The position numbers and the translations under genes are program-made. 64,000 bases of DNA from CANMIH01 sp049116335. GTDB taxonomy: Bacteria; Pseudomonadota; Alphaproteobacteria; Rhodobacterales; Rhodobacteraceae. Where the stretch lies: assembly GCA_049116335.1 (NCBI GenBank), contig JAGDYZ010000007.1:124001-188000 (forward strand), given 5' to 3'. Shown piece by piece: positions 56,003 to 64,000 of this stretch; the stretch's first letter is position 1; the number at the start of each line of letters is the position of its first letter. The notes under the pieces are model-generated. The model saw only the letters and a list, made by a program, of their open reading frames with translations, made no database searches and was not told where the DNA came from.

Positions 56003-57064
56003 TTAGCCTGCAAACGGATAAAGAGTTACACCGGACACCACGCGGCTGAGATTTTGTCCCTGAAACGGATCATCAACAGGAAGCTCCAGGTCGGCTGACC
56101 ACTGCGCGGACAGGATTTGCGCGGGCAATACATAAAGGACAGCATCCGCGCGGACATCGCCGGTTGAGGTAATCTCGATGTCACCGCGCGGCCCGATGGT
56201 GGTCACGTGAATGTCGGGGTACTGACGGCGGATTTCGTCGGCCATATCCTGATCGTACTGAGCGGTATGGGCATCGGGGTGCAACATCACAAAAACATGG
56301 GTTGTTTTGTCGACCAAAGCCTTGGGGCCATGGCGAAATCCGAGGCAGCTGTCCCATTGGGTGACCGTGTGGCCGGCGGCCAGTTCCAACACCTTCAAAG
56401 CGCTTTCGCGCGCAACGCCGGTCAATGCTCCGGAGCCGAGGAAAACAGCACGATCGGGGCGCGGAATGTTCAGGGCTGCGATCTTCTCAATAAGGCTGTC
56501 CGCCTGATCTGCCATTTTGGGCAGTTCCGCGGCGGCGTCAAAATCCGAGAGACACGCCAGAGCTGAGAGCAGCATGGTTGTGAAGCTCGATGTCATAGCA
56601 AAGCCCGCGTCATGGGTCGCTTCGGGCAGGTTGATCACGCGCGCTTCACCGGGGCCGGGTGCCGGGCGGGTGGCCAAAGCCCCATTCGGGTTGCAGGTGA
56701 TGTGCAGCCGATCCCAACTCGGGCGGCACGCATCCATCACATCCATCATGCCGATGCTTTCAGAGCTGTTTCCTGAGCGCCCGAATTGCACTGCAAGGAT
56801 GTGGTCGTCATTTAGCAAATCCTGCGGTCCAGCCACCAGATCCGTTGTGGCGACCGCGCGCAGACGGCGATCACCTGCACATAAGATATCACCAATAAAG
56901 GCCGAAGTGCCCGCTCCAGAGAGCCAGATTTCGTCCGGAGCGCGCGCGCCAATCCAACTGCGAATCTGCGCAGCTTGCTCTGCCAATTGGGCGGACCAGC
57001 TGCGCCAGATCTCGGGTTGGGCATGAATTTCACGCCAGGTGGCGCTTTCAGTCAGTTGGCTCAT
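56003..57064 (-). CDS. SIS-domain sugar isomerase/deaminase (AgaS-like)
   Basis: A 353-residue protein with two SIS domains. The first has WLSGAGTSAFIGDILC near residue 50 and VQFGRSGNSSESIG near 92; the second has FLGSGALTGVARESALKVLEL near 205 and CLGFRHGPKALV near 240. The FRHGPK segment is typical of AgaS, which deaminates and isomerises galactosamine-6-phosphate. Lack of a glutaminase domain rules out GlmS itself. Position between regulator and kinase supports a catabolic role. Confidence 0.87.
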   Translation of the reverse strand: MSQLTESATWREIHAQPEIWRSWSAQLAEQAAQIRSWIGARAPDEIWLSGAGTSAFIGDILCAGDRRLRAVATTDLVAGPQDLLNDDHILAVQFGRSGNSSESIGMMDVMDACRPSWDRLHITCNPNGALATRPAPGPGEARVINLPEATHDAGFAMTSSFTTMLLSALACLSDFDAAAELPKMADQADSLIEKIAALNIPRPDRAVFLGSGALTGVARESALKVLELAAGHTVTQWDSCLGFRHGPKALVDKTTHVFVMLHPDAHTAQYDQDMADEIRRQYPDIHVTTIGPRGDIEITSTGDVRADAVLYVLPAQILSAQWSADLELPVDDPFQGQNLSRVVSGVTLYPFAG

Positions 57065-57081
57065 GAGAAGGGGGTCCCGTG

Positions 57082-57945
57082 TTACGGGCTCTGCGGTGGT
57101 ACCAGAACAATTTCGACCCCCTGCTCGGCCAAAGCCGCCAAAGCAGGGTCATTCGGGTCAAGATCGGTCACCAGAACATCTACGGCGTCACAGCCACAGA
57201 TCCGGTGCAGAGCGGGTTTCTTGAATTTGGTTCGGTCGGCCAGCACAATTGTTCGTGCAGCGGCCTGCATCATGGCGCGGGTGATATGCGCCTCATCTTC
57301 TCTGAAGGTTGAAAACCCACCATTGGGGTCAACGGTGTCAGCCCCCATAACAAAAGTATCAAAGCGCATGGCCCCCAGTGAGCCCTCGACCATGCGCCCG
57401 GTCAACGACAGGGCGTTGGGGCGGATCCGCCCACCGGTCAGCATCACATCGTGACTTCCATTGGCTAGAGCGTTCTGCGCAACCACCAGTCCATTGGTCA
57501 TGATGATACGCTTGGGATCCGTTGGTAAGGCTGAGGCGAAAAACTCGGCGGTTGATCCATTGTCGATCAGGAGCGTGTCACCAGCACCAATAAGAGTGGT
57601 GGCGCGCTCCGCAATGGATTTCTTCGCCTCCATGTTCACGCGGCGTCGGTCAACGGTCAGGGGTTCCACAAACCCATGAGGGCGCGGCTGTTTGGCAAGA
57701 GACAGGGCCAAGTCGATTCGAAAGTCGGACAGGCCCGCGTGGCCAAACTGACGGCAGAATCGGATCAAAGTGGGCTCTGATGTGTTTAGTTCAGCACAAA
57801 TCTCACGGCTCGTATTTCGAATAAACCGTTCAGTGTCAGCCAAACATAGGTCTGCAATCGCAGCCATTTTGGTGGTTAGCGTTGGCTGAGACCCGCGAAT
57901 CCGCGAAATCAGGTCGTCTTCTTGCTGTGCGCCGCCATTTTCCAT
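57082..57945 (-). CDS. Transcriptional regulator with RpiR-type helix-turn-helix and DeoR-type sensor domain
   Basis: A 287-residue regulator of mixed build. Residues about 10-85 look like an RpiR N-terminal domain (TTKMAAIADLCLADTERF, then ELNTSEPTLIRFCRQFGHAG, ending in FRIDLALSLA), not the DeoR helix-turn-helix. Residues about 105-275 match the DeoR C-terminal sugar-phosphate sensor (DTLLIDNGSTAEFFASAL, MTNGLVVAQNA, GGRIRPNALSLTG, VMGADTVDPNGGFST). It heads the minus-strand operon and faces the cutC-transporter operon, so it probably controls both in response to a sugar phosphate. Confidence 0.85.
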   Translation of the reverse strand: MENGGAQQEDDLISRIRGSQPTLTTKMAAIADLCLADTERFIRNTSREICAELNTSEPTLIRFCRQFGHAGLSDFRIDLALSLAKQPRPHGFVEPLTVDRRRVNMEAKKSIAERATTLIGAGDTLLIDNGSTAEFFASALPTDPKRIIMTNGLVVAQNALANGSHDVMLTGGRIRPNALSLTGRMVEGSLGAMRFDTFVMGADTVDPNGGFSTFREDEAHITRAMMQAAARTIVLADRTKFKKPALHRICGCDAVDVLVTDLDPNDPALAALAEQGVEIVLVPPQSP

Positions 57946-58130
57946 GCGCTACGGTATCCTTCCCTGTCTGTGTTCCATAATTTCGAGAGAAAAAATGTTT
58001 GTCAAACAAATATCGAAGCGGAAATTTGTTAGATGGGCTAAAAAATATCTTGCCTAACGATTAAGACCTGTGTTCACTTACCCGCAGGAGGGATGCGGCT
58101 CAATGCTGTGTCAGGTGAGGAAACATAAAA
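57946..58130. promoter_or_regulatory. Divergent promoter region of the amino-sugar locus with palindromes
   Basis: This AT-rich region separates the two amino-sugar operons. A 13-base palindrome TGTTTGTCAAACA lies at 57996-58008, followed by CAAATATC ... GAAATTTG as a looser inverted repeat (58006-58028). These are the best operator candidates for the adjacent regulator. Confidence 0.55.
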
Positions 58131-58850
58131 ATGATCCCCAAGTTTGAAATCTGTGTGGACAGCCCAATGTCGTTGCAAAACGCAGCACAAGCGGGAGTTG
58201 ACCGGATTGAGCTGTGTTCGGCGCTTGGGCTTGGAGGATTGACGCCGGGTGCGGGCCTTGTTGAAGCGGCGCGCCACTGTGGCGTCCCGTGCCACGCAAT
58301 GATCCGTCCCCGAGGCGGTGACTTTGTGTTTGATGCGCAGGACCAGGCCGCCTGTCTGGTTGACGTTGCGGCCATGAAGTTTGCCGGTCTGGCCGGAGTT
58401 GTGATCGGGGTGGCGCATGCGGATGGCCGCCTTCACCATAACGCCTTGGCCAAACAGATCGAGGCGGCAAATGGCATGCAGGTGACATTGCACCGGGTTT
58501 TTGATCTCACGCCAGACCCTTTTGAGGCACTGGATTGTGCCATGAATTTAGGGATTACACGTGTTTTGACCAGTGGTCAGGCGACAGATGCGGGGGCAGG
58601 GACTGCACTTATAGGTGAATTGGTCGAGCACGCGGCAGGTCGGATTCAAATCATGGCAGGGGGTGGCGTAACACCCGGCAACGCAGCTGCGTTGATGGCC
58701 AAGGGTGTCAATGCCCTCCATGCCTCATGCGCGACCGTGACGCCCAGCCCGCAACCCATCGCACATCTTGGCATCGCGGAACAGCGCGACACCAACCCGG
58801 ATAAAATAGCTGCGCTTCGGGCAGCGATGACAGAGGTACTGACAGTATGA
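58131..58850 (+). CDS. cutC: CutC family protein
   Basis: A 239-residue TIM-barrel protein of the CutC family (FEICVDSPMSLQNAAQAGVDRIELCSAL split at residues 5-32, GGLTPGAGL, HAMIRPRGGDFVF, VTLHRVFDLTPDP, LTSGQATDAGAG, IMAGGGVTPGNA). Named for copper homeostasis in E. coli, but the family often sits in amino-sugar loci, as here, so a sugar-related role is more likely. First gene of the plus-strand operon; overlaps the next gene by 4 bases. Confidence 0.9.
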   Translation: MIPKFEICVDSPMSLQNAAQAGVDRIELCSALGLGGLTPGAGLVEAARHCGVPCHAMIRPRGGDFVFDAQDQAACLVDVAAMKFAGLAGVVIGVAHADGRLHHNALAKQIEAANGMQVTLHRVFDLTPDPFEALDCAMNLGITRVLTSGQATDAGAGTALIGELVEHAAGRIQIMAGGGVTPGNAAALMAKGVNALHASCATVTPSPQPIAHLGIAEQRDTNPDKIAALRAAMTEVLTV

Positions 58851-60034
58851 AGATCGGTGTGATCGGACTGGGTGCGCGGATCGCGAACCTTGCCAGCGAT
58901 TTCAAAAAAGCCGCACCAGAGGCCCAGTTTACCGCAGTCGCGGACCCCTCAGATGCCCGTGTGGCTATTTTGGAGGATCTGGGTAGCACGCCAACACGGT
59001 ATGACACCGCGGCGGAAATGTTAGCTGGACACAAATTTGATATGCTGATGATTGGGTCACCTAATCACATGCATCTGGATCACATCAAGCTCGCGCTACA
59101 ATCGGATGTTCCTTTTATCTTCACAGAGAAACCCGTGGTCATCTCTGTCGAGGAAAGCATCGCCTTGGCCCATGAGATCGCCCGCCACAACGGAATGCAG
59201 CGTTTGATGGTTGGTCTGGTGCTGCGCTATTCTCCACTGTACCGCGCGTTGCGTCAGGCGCAGGCGGATGGGCAGATTGGCGAGGTCATGTCGATCGAGG
59301 CCAGCGAACACATTGCACCGTATCATGGGTCGTTCTTCATGCGCGATTGGCGGCGTCACAGTGCGATGTCGGGCAGCTTTATGTTGGAGAAATGCTGCCA
59401 TGACATTGATCTCTACCAAGGTGTTGTTGGAGCGCGACCCTCTCAGATTGCAAGCTTCGGCGGGCGTAAGAAATACCTGCCGGAACATCGTCCTGCAGAC
59501 GACGTCGACTATATGACCGGGGCGCCGAGCCGAAACAATGGGATCAATTCCTTTGTCCCGCGTTGGGGCGGCAGCAATGATGCCTTTTCTGGCGAAGGGG
59601 ATCTGATCGACTATCAGACCGCACTGGTCGAATATGAAAATGGCGCCAATCTGTGCTTCCATACAAATTTGAATGTCCCTGATCAGTTCCGCCGTTTTGC
59701 CGTGATTGGCCGGGATGGCATGGCTGAGGGCGATTTCATTCGGAACACATTTAAGGTGACGCTCTCGGATACGAGCCAGACGGTTGTAGAAGATGCAGGC
59801 ATCGGCTCGGGATCGGAGACAGGGCATTACGGTGCCGATGCAGCCATGGCGCAGGATGTGGTATCCTACGTGAAAGGTGACATGCCCTCGCTACCGCTTT
59901 CGGTGAAAGATGCGCTTGAGGCCGGGATCACCGCTCTGGCGATGGATCGGGCCCGGGAAGAGCGTCGGATCGTGGATCTGAGTGAGATCTGGGCCGAGTT
60001 CGATGCAGCACTTGGGGGTAAACATGCAGCGTAA
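58847..60034 (+). CDS. Gfo/Idh/MocA family oxidoreductase
   Basis: A 395-residue oxidoreductase with IGVIGLGARIANLASDF for NAD binding, FIFTEKPVVISVEES with the catalytic EKP near residue 92, and FMLEKCCHDIDLYQG near 180 with the conserved Asp-His region. It probably oxidises a sugar or sugar derivative imported by the adjacent ABC system. NAD-dependent glycosidases of family GH109 share this fold, so hydrolysis is an alternative. Overlaps both neighbours. Confidence 0.88.
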   Translation: MKIGVIGLGARIANLASDFKKAAPEAQFTAVADPSDARVAILEDLGSTPTRYDTAAEMLAGHKFDMLMIGSPNHMHLDHIKLALQSDVPFIFTEKPVVISVEESIALAHEIARHNGMQRLMVGLVLRYSPLYRALRQAQADGQIGEVMSIEASEHIAPYHGSFFMRDWRRHSAMSGSFMLEKCCHDIDLYQGVVGARPSQIASFGGRKKYLPEHRPADDVDYMTGAPSRNNGINSFVPRWGGSNDAFSGEGDLIDYQTALVEYENGANLCFHTNLNVPDQFRRFAVIGRDGMAEGDFIRNTFKVTLSDTSQTVVEDAGIGSGSETGHYGADAAMAQDVVSYVKGDMPSLPLSVKDALEAGITALAMDRAREERRIVDLSEIWAEFDAALGGKHAA

Positions 60035-60908
60035 GGTCGACTACTTCCCCTATCTCATGCTGGTGCCAGCCTTGGCGCTGGTTATGACAATTGTCGCCTG
60101 GCCATTGATCGAAACATTTCGACTGTCTTTCACCAATGCCTCAATGCGCCGAACCGTCGATTACGTCGGTTTCAAAAACTATATCGAAATTTTCGAGGAT
60201 GATTTCGCCGAAGTGATTGTTCGGACCTTTGTCTGGATGTTCTTTGGCGTGACGATCAAACTTGTCATGGGCACGCTGGGCGCGGTTTTGCTGAATGCCG
60301 CGGTGCCGGGGCGGTCGCTATTTCGTGTGTTGGTCATGCCACCGTGGATTGTGCCAATTGCAATTGGCGTATTCATGTGGTCCTGGATGTACAATGGGCA
60401 GTTCGGGATGATCTCAGGTCTCGGGCAGAGATTGGGTATCTTGGATGGTCCATTTGAGTTCCTCGCCTATGGCAGCAGTGCCTTCATAGCGACCATTGTC
60501 ACGGATGTGTGGATCGGAACACCGCTTGTTGCGCTGTATTTGCTGGCGGCCATGCAGTCGATCCCGAAAGAGCTGTATGAAGCCGCCTGGACAGACGGAG
60601 CGTCACGGTTCTACCGCTTTCGCCGGGTGACACTGCCCCTGATTGCGCCGTCCATTGCAACTATGGCTCTGCTCTCGGCAATCTGGACCTTCAACTCGTT
60701 CGAAATCATCTGGATCCTGACCGAAGGTGGCCCACGTGGCTCGACCACCACCATGATCATCGACACCTACAAAACCGGTCTGGCCCGGTTCCGTTATGGC
60801 GAGGGTGCGGCCCGCGCGGTGATGATCCTCGTCTTCCTATCCGCCTTTGCAGCGCTCTACGTGGCCTTGCTGGTGCGCCTGACACGCCGAAATGGAGCCC
60901 AGTCATGA
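60024..60908 (+). CDS. Sugar ABC transporter permease (MalF type)
   Basis: A 294-residue permease with six predicted helices. The EAA loop, which docks to the ATPase, is YEAAWTDGASRFYRFRRVTL near residue 190. ATG at 60024, inside the end of the Gfo/Idh gene, begins directly before the first helix; earlier in-frame starts overlap more. Overlaps the next permease by 4 bases. Confidence 0.92.
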   Translation: MQRKVDYFPYLMLVPALALVMTIVAWPLIETFRLSFTNASMRRTVDYVGFKNYIEIFEDDFAEVIVRTFVWMFFGVTIKLVMGTLGAVLLNAAVPGRSLFRVLVMPPWIVPIAIGVFMWSWMYNGQFGMISGLGQRLGILDGPFEFLAYGSSAFIATIVTDVWIGTPLVALYLLAAMQSIPKELYEAAWTDGASRFYRFRRVTLPLIAPSIATMALLSAIWTFNSFEIIWILTEGGPRGSTTTMIIDTYKTGLARFRYGEGAARAVMILVFLSAFAALYVALLVRLTRRNGAQS

Positions 60909-61747
60909 TCGACAAGTATAACTGGTACGAAAAGCTTGCCATCTATGCCGGTATGCTGGTGTTCCTCACCTTCATCCTAGCCCCCTTTGTCGAAGCTTTT
61001 GTGGTCTCACTGCGACCGCTGGATCAGGTGTTCCGCGTCCCGTATCGTTTTATCACCGATGACATGTCTTTCTCGGCCTATGTCACGATGTGGGAGTCGG
61101 TACCACGACTGGGGCGGTATATCTTCAACTCATTCTTTATCTCTTGCTGCGTCACTCTGCTTGCACTCAGCTGCATCATTCCGGCCGCCTATTCCTTCTC
61201 TCGCTTCTCATACAAAGGGCGCGACGGATTGTTGGGAACTTTCCTTGCAATCAACATGGTTGGCTCGGCGGTTCTGATCATTCCAATGTACAAGCTGATG
61301 CTTAACCTCGGGCTTTTGAACAGCTATTTCGCTATGGTTCTTCCGGGTGCGGCCTTTTCGGTGCCAACAGGGATTTTCCTGATGCGGTCCTACTTCCTGC
61401 GTATTCCGAAAGAATTGGAAGAGGCGGCGCATGTGGATGGTGCTTCACGGATCTACACTCTTTGGCGTGTTATTCTGCCCGTGGCATTGCCTGGCATCAT
61501 GGTTGTCGCCATCACGACCTTTATTTCGGCCTATGCCCAGCAGTTCCTGTTTGCCCTGATCTTCAATTCGAACAGTGATCTGCATCCTTTGCCGATGGGC
61601 CTATACGAGTTCTTTGGGCGTCAGCGTATCATCTGGAACGAGCTTATGGCCGCCAGCCTGGTGGGGATCACCCCAGTGCTTCTCGTCTACATTTTCTTGC
61701 AACGTTACATTGTCGCCGGTCTGACCGCCGGTGCGGTGAAAGAATAA
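60905..61747 (+). CDS. Sugar ABC transporter permease (MalG type)
   Basis: A 280-residue permease with six predicted helices and the EAA loop EEAAHVDGASRIYTLWRVIL near residue 175. It pairs with the preceding permease to form the channel of a carbohydrate uptake (CUT1) importer. Confidence 0.92.
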   Translation: MIDKYNWYEKLAIYAGMLVFLTFILAPFVEAFVVSLRPLDQVFRVPYRFITDDMSFSAYVTMWESVPRLGRYIFNSFFISCCVTLLALSCIIPAAYSFSRFSYKGRDGLLGTFLAINMVGSAVLIIPMYKLMLNLGLLNSYFAMVLPGAAFSVPTGIFLMRSYFLRIPKELEEAAHVDGASRIYTLWRVILPVALPGIMVVAITTFISAYAQQFLFALIFNSNSDLHPLPMGLYEFFGRQRIIWNELMAASLVGITPVLLVYIFLQRYIVAGLTAGAVKE

Positions 61748-61772
61748 CAGTCTGATTAGGGAGGAAATAATC

Positions 61773-62990
61773 ATGAAACTCAGACATATTTTTGCAACAA
61801 CCGCGCTCTTCGCCTTGGGCACCGGTGCTCAGGCCGCAACCGAGTTGAAATTCATTAACTGTGGAGGCTCGGATAGCGATTTTGTCACCACACAGGGCGA
61901 GCACATCGCCGAGTGGGAAGCGGCAAACCCTGACTATAAAGTGGCGCTCGAGTTCATTCCTTGGGGCCAGTGCCAGGAAAAATCGATCACCCTGGCCGCT
62001 GCGGGTAATCCCGTTGCCGTGTCCTACATGGGCTCGCGCGTTCTCAAGCAGCTGGCCGACAGCGAGCTGATCCGTCCGTTCAACCTGAATGACGAAGAGC
62101 TGGGCAGCTATTCGGAAAGTGTCCTGCGCACCGTACGTATTGGTGATCAGGTCTGGGGTCTGCCTCGCGCGTTCTCGACCAAAGCTTTGTTCTGGAACAA
62201 AGATCTGTTCGAAGCGGCCGGTCTGGACATGCCGGAAGGGCCAAAAACCTTTGCGGATGTGATCGCAGCGTCGAAGGCGATTGACGAGAACACTGATGCT
62301 AAGGGTCTTGGAATTGCTGCGGCCTCGTTTGACAACACCATGCACCAGTTCCTGAACTGGATGTATTCGAATGGTGGTGAAGTTGTAGACGCTGACGGCA
62401 AAGTGGCGTTCGACAGCCCAGAAGTTGTTGAAACACTGCAGTTCTTCAAAGATGTCGCAGCCTATGCTCAGGAAGGTCCGATTGCTTATGACCGCGCCAA
62501 GCTGGAGCCCCTGTTCCAGGAAGGTCAGATCGCGATGTATGTCTCGGGTGGCTGGGGCCGTGGTCGTCTGGGCAACGTCGAGAATGCAGGTATCAACCTG
62601 ATCCCAGCGGGTCCTTCGGGTGATGGTCACTCGACCCTGTTGATCACTGACTCGCTCGTTGTGTTTGACGGCACAGGCGTGGAAGAGGCGGCGGAAAGCC
62701 TTGTTCGCTACCTGACATCTGTTGAGAAACAGTCGGAAGCTGACCGCAAAGGTGGTTGGACCCCGATCCGTCAGACCACTGACACCGAAGAGCTGATTGC
62801 ATCGGACCCAACTTGGGAACCCTTCATCGTGTCGATCCCGACCGGTGGCCCCGAGCCGCTGATGTATGAATATGCTGCAATGCAGGATGCCATCAACGAA
62901 GCCATTCAGGGCGTGATCCTGGGTGAGGTTTCGCCTGCTGAAGCTGCGAAAGCTGCGGCAGACGAGCTGCGTGATCTGAACGGGGAATAA
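61773..62990 (+). CDS. Sugar ABC transporter periplasmic binding protein (family 1)
   Basis: A 405-residue extracellular solute-binding protein. Signal peptide residues 1-21 end in AQA. ELKFINCGGSDSD opens the mature chain, and ALFWNKDLFEAAGLDMPEGPKT is the usual CUT1 hinge segment. GGAGG lies upstream of the ATG. Codon use is noticeably biased to frequent codons, as for abundant binding proteins. Ligand inferred from context: an N-acetylhexosamine oligosaccharide. Confidence 0.93.
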   Translation: MKLRHIFATTALFALGTGAQAATELKFINCGGSDSDFVTTQGEHIAEWEAANPDYKVALEFIPWGQCQEKSITLAAAGNPVAVSYMGSRVLKQLADSELIRPFNLNDEELGSYSESVLRTVRIGDQVWGLPRAFSTKALFWNKDLFEAAGLDMPEGPKTFADVIAASKAIDENTDAKGLGIAAASFDNTMHQFLNWMYSNGGEVVDADGKVAFDSPEVVETLQFFKDVAAYAQEGPIAYDRAKLEPLFQEGQIAMYVSGGWGRGRLGNVENAGINLIPAGPSGDGHSTLLITDSLVVFDGTGVEEAAESLVRYLTSVEKQSEADRKGGWTPIRQTTDTEELIASDPTWEPFIVSIPTGGPEPLMYEYAAMQDAINEAIQGVILGEVSPAEAAKAAADELRDLNGE

Positions 62991-63000
62991 TCCCTCTTCC

Positions 63001-63023
63001 GGGGCGGCGGGTTGCGCCGCCCC
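63001..63023 (+). terminator. Intra-operon hairpin between binding protein and ATPase genes
   Basis: A perfect 9-bp GC stem GGGGCGGCG/CGCCGCCCC with a 5-base loop, not followed by a T run. In transporter operons such stems typically protect the binding-protein message and lower expression of the ATPase downstream. Confidence 0.65.
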
Positions 63024-63043
63024 ATCTCAAATACGGGAATACT

Positions 63044-64000
63044 ATGGGACAGCTAGAACTTTCCGCCGTGACCAAAAGCTTTGGGTCTGCGCAGGTTATC
63101 AAACCAACTGATCTGACCATCGATGAAGGCGATTTCGTTGTTTTTGTTGGCCCGTCGGGCTGTGGTAAATCGACCATACTGCGTATGATTGCGGGCCTTG
63201 AAGAGATCACAACCGGCACGGTGTCGATTGATGGCACGGTGGTCAATGATCTGCCTCCGGTGAAACGGGGCATCTCGATGGTGTTCCAATCTTATGCGCT
63301 GTACCCGCATATGGATGTCTTTGAAAACATTGCTTTCCCTCTGCGCGTGGCCCGGATGCCCCAGGCCGAGGTCGATGAGCGTGTGACCAAAGCCGCGAAT
63401 ATTCTGAAGCTTGACCAGCGCCTGAAACATCGGCCCGGCGAGCTGTCAGGTGGACAGCGTCAGCGTGTCGCCATTGGCCGGGCCATTGTCCGCGAACCTC
63501 AAGTATTTTTGTTCGACGAGCCTCTGTCGAACCTCGATGCGGCCCTGCGAGCAGAAATGCGGGTTGAGCTGTCGCGGTTGCACAATCAGCTGGGCAACAC
63601 GATGATCTATGTGACCCACGATCAGATCGAAGCCATGACCATGGCGACCAAGATTGTGGTGCTGCGCGATGGCATGATTGAGCAGGTGGGCACACCTCTT
63701 GAGCTGTTTCACATGCCCAAAAACAAGTTTGTCGCAGGCTTTATCGGCAATCCCAACATGAACTTCATTGAAGTGATCTGTGAAGAGACGACTGCCGAAG
63801 GGATACGCGTGGTTTTGCCAGGCGGTGGCTCAGTGGTTGTGCCAGTCGAGGGGCAGGCGGCTGCGGGCGACAAGATGACCCTAGGTATTCGTCCCGATGA
63901 TTTGCGTGCTGGCGCTGCCGAAGCCTGCCTGACCATGGCACCTGAAGTGATTGAGCGTCTGGGCAACCAAACCGTACTGCACGGCAACATCGCAGGTGCG
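63044..64000 (+). CDS. Sugar ABC transporter ATP-binding protein (UgpC/MsmK type), partial
   Basis: The frame is open to the window end (319 codons seen), so the C-terminus is missing. Walker A GPSGCGKST at residues 36-44, Q-loop MVFQSYALYPHMDV, signature LSGGQRQRV at 134-142, Walker B VFLFDEPLSNLDAAL and switch His in YVTHDQIEAMT. After about residue 240 the C-terminal regulatory OB-type domain begins (LGIRPDDL). It energises the two permeases upstream; UgpC/MalK-type proteins often serve several CUT1 systems. Confidence 0.94.
   Translation, partial: MGQLELSAVTKSFGSAQVIKPTDLTIDEGDFVVFVGPSGCGKSTILRMIAGLEEITTGTVSIDGTVVNDLPPVKRGISMVFQSYALYPHMDVFENIAFPLRVARMPQAEVDERVTKAANILKLDQRLKHRPGELSGGQRQRVAIGRAIVREPQVFLFDEPLSNLDAALRAEMRVELSRLHNQLGNTMIYVTHDQIEAMTMATKIVVLRDGMIEQVGTPLELFHMPKNKFVAGFIGNPNMNFIEVICEETTAEGIRVVLPGGGSVVVPVEGQAAAGDKMTLGIRPDDLRAGAAEACLTMAPEVIERLGNQTVLHGNIAGA

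Noticed and set aside
61668..62630. 320-codon minus-strand open frame
   Set aside because: Antisense to the sugar-binding protein gene with strongly biased codons.

Overview
The window looks like chromosomal DNA of a Roseobacter-group alphaproteobacterium (Rhodobacterales). This is an inference from content: GC-rich coding sequence, tripartite tricarboxylate transporters, a sulfoacetaldehyde/sulfite module, a DUF1523 protein, many sugar ABC and Gfo/Idh genes, and tightly coupled operons. No rRNA, tRNA, CRISPR array, prophage or intact insertion sequence was seen. The only clear housekeeping gene is parE (47.5-49.5 kb); the rest is mostly catabolic and accessory gene content.

Layout. 0-6.7 kb: a TctCBA tripartite tricarboxylate transporter, a large DUF3604/PHP-like protein and an aspartase-like lyase. 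6.75-9.5 kb: an MFS transporter flanked by decayed DNA, including a recognisable FkbM-type methyltransferase pseudogene read in three successive frames. 9.5-12.9 kb (minus): a corrinoid uptake operon (DUF1636, ABC ATPase, binding protein, FecCD permease) behind a clear cobalamin riboswitch. 13.1-16.7 kb: an SDR dehydrogenase whose 3' end overlaps that of a 946-residue adenylation-carrier-reductase (NRPS-like carboxylic acid reductase). 17-19.7 kb: a GlxA-type AraC regulator, a proline racemase/4-hydroxyproline epimerase, and a second GlxA-type gene that has lost its DNA-binding half. 19.9-29.9 kb: a surface polysaccharide cluster (GT2, GT4, WecG-type GT26, hexapeptide acetyltransferase, O-antigen ligase/polymerase-like protein, two sugar oxidoreductases and a fused Gfo/Idh-SDR protein).

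30.1-39.5 kb is a coherent organosulfonate unit: Xsc makes acetyl phosphate and sulfite, Pta converts acetyl phosphate to acetyl-CoA, a TauE/SafE protein can export sulfite, and SoeABC can oxidise sulfite to sulfate at the inner face of the membrane; a tandem SnoaL-like protein of unknown role follows. 39.5-47.3 kb is a set of small units: a TetR/quinone-reductase divergon with three matching inverted repeats, a di-heme oxidoreductase, creatinase, succinate-semialdehyde dehydrogenase, a cupin and a lipoprotein.

49.5-64 kb is a divergent amino-sugar locus. The minus-strand operon (regulator, SIS isomerase, ROK kinase, GatZ/AgaZ-like protein, NagA/AgaA-like deacetylase, GH20 beta-hexosaminidase, M81 peptidase-like protein) and the plus-strand operon (CutC, Gfo/Idh oxidoreductase, complete sugar ABC importer running off the window end) together suggest uptake and breakdown of N-acetylhexosamine oligosaccharides; AgaS-, AgaZ- and AgaA-like members favour N-acetylgalactosamine over N-acetylglucosamine, but this is inference. 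Its regulator appears to join an RpiR-type helix-turn-helix to a DeoR-type sensor.

All calls come from reading the sequence; no database search was run.
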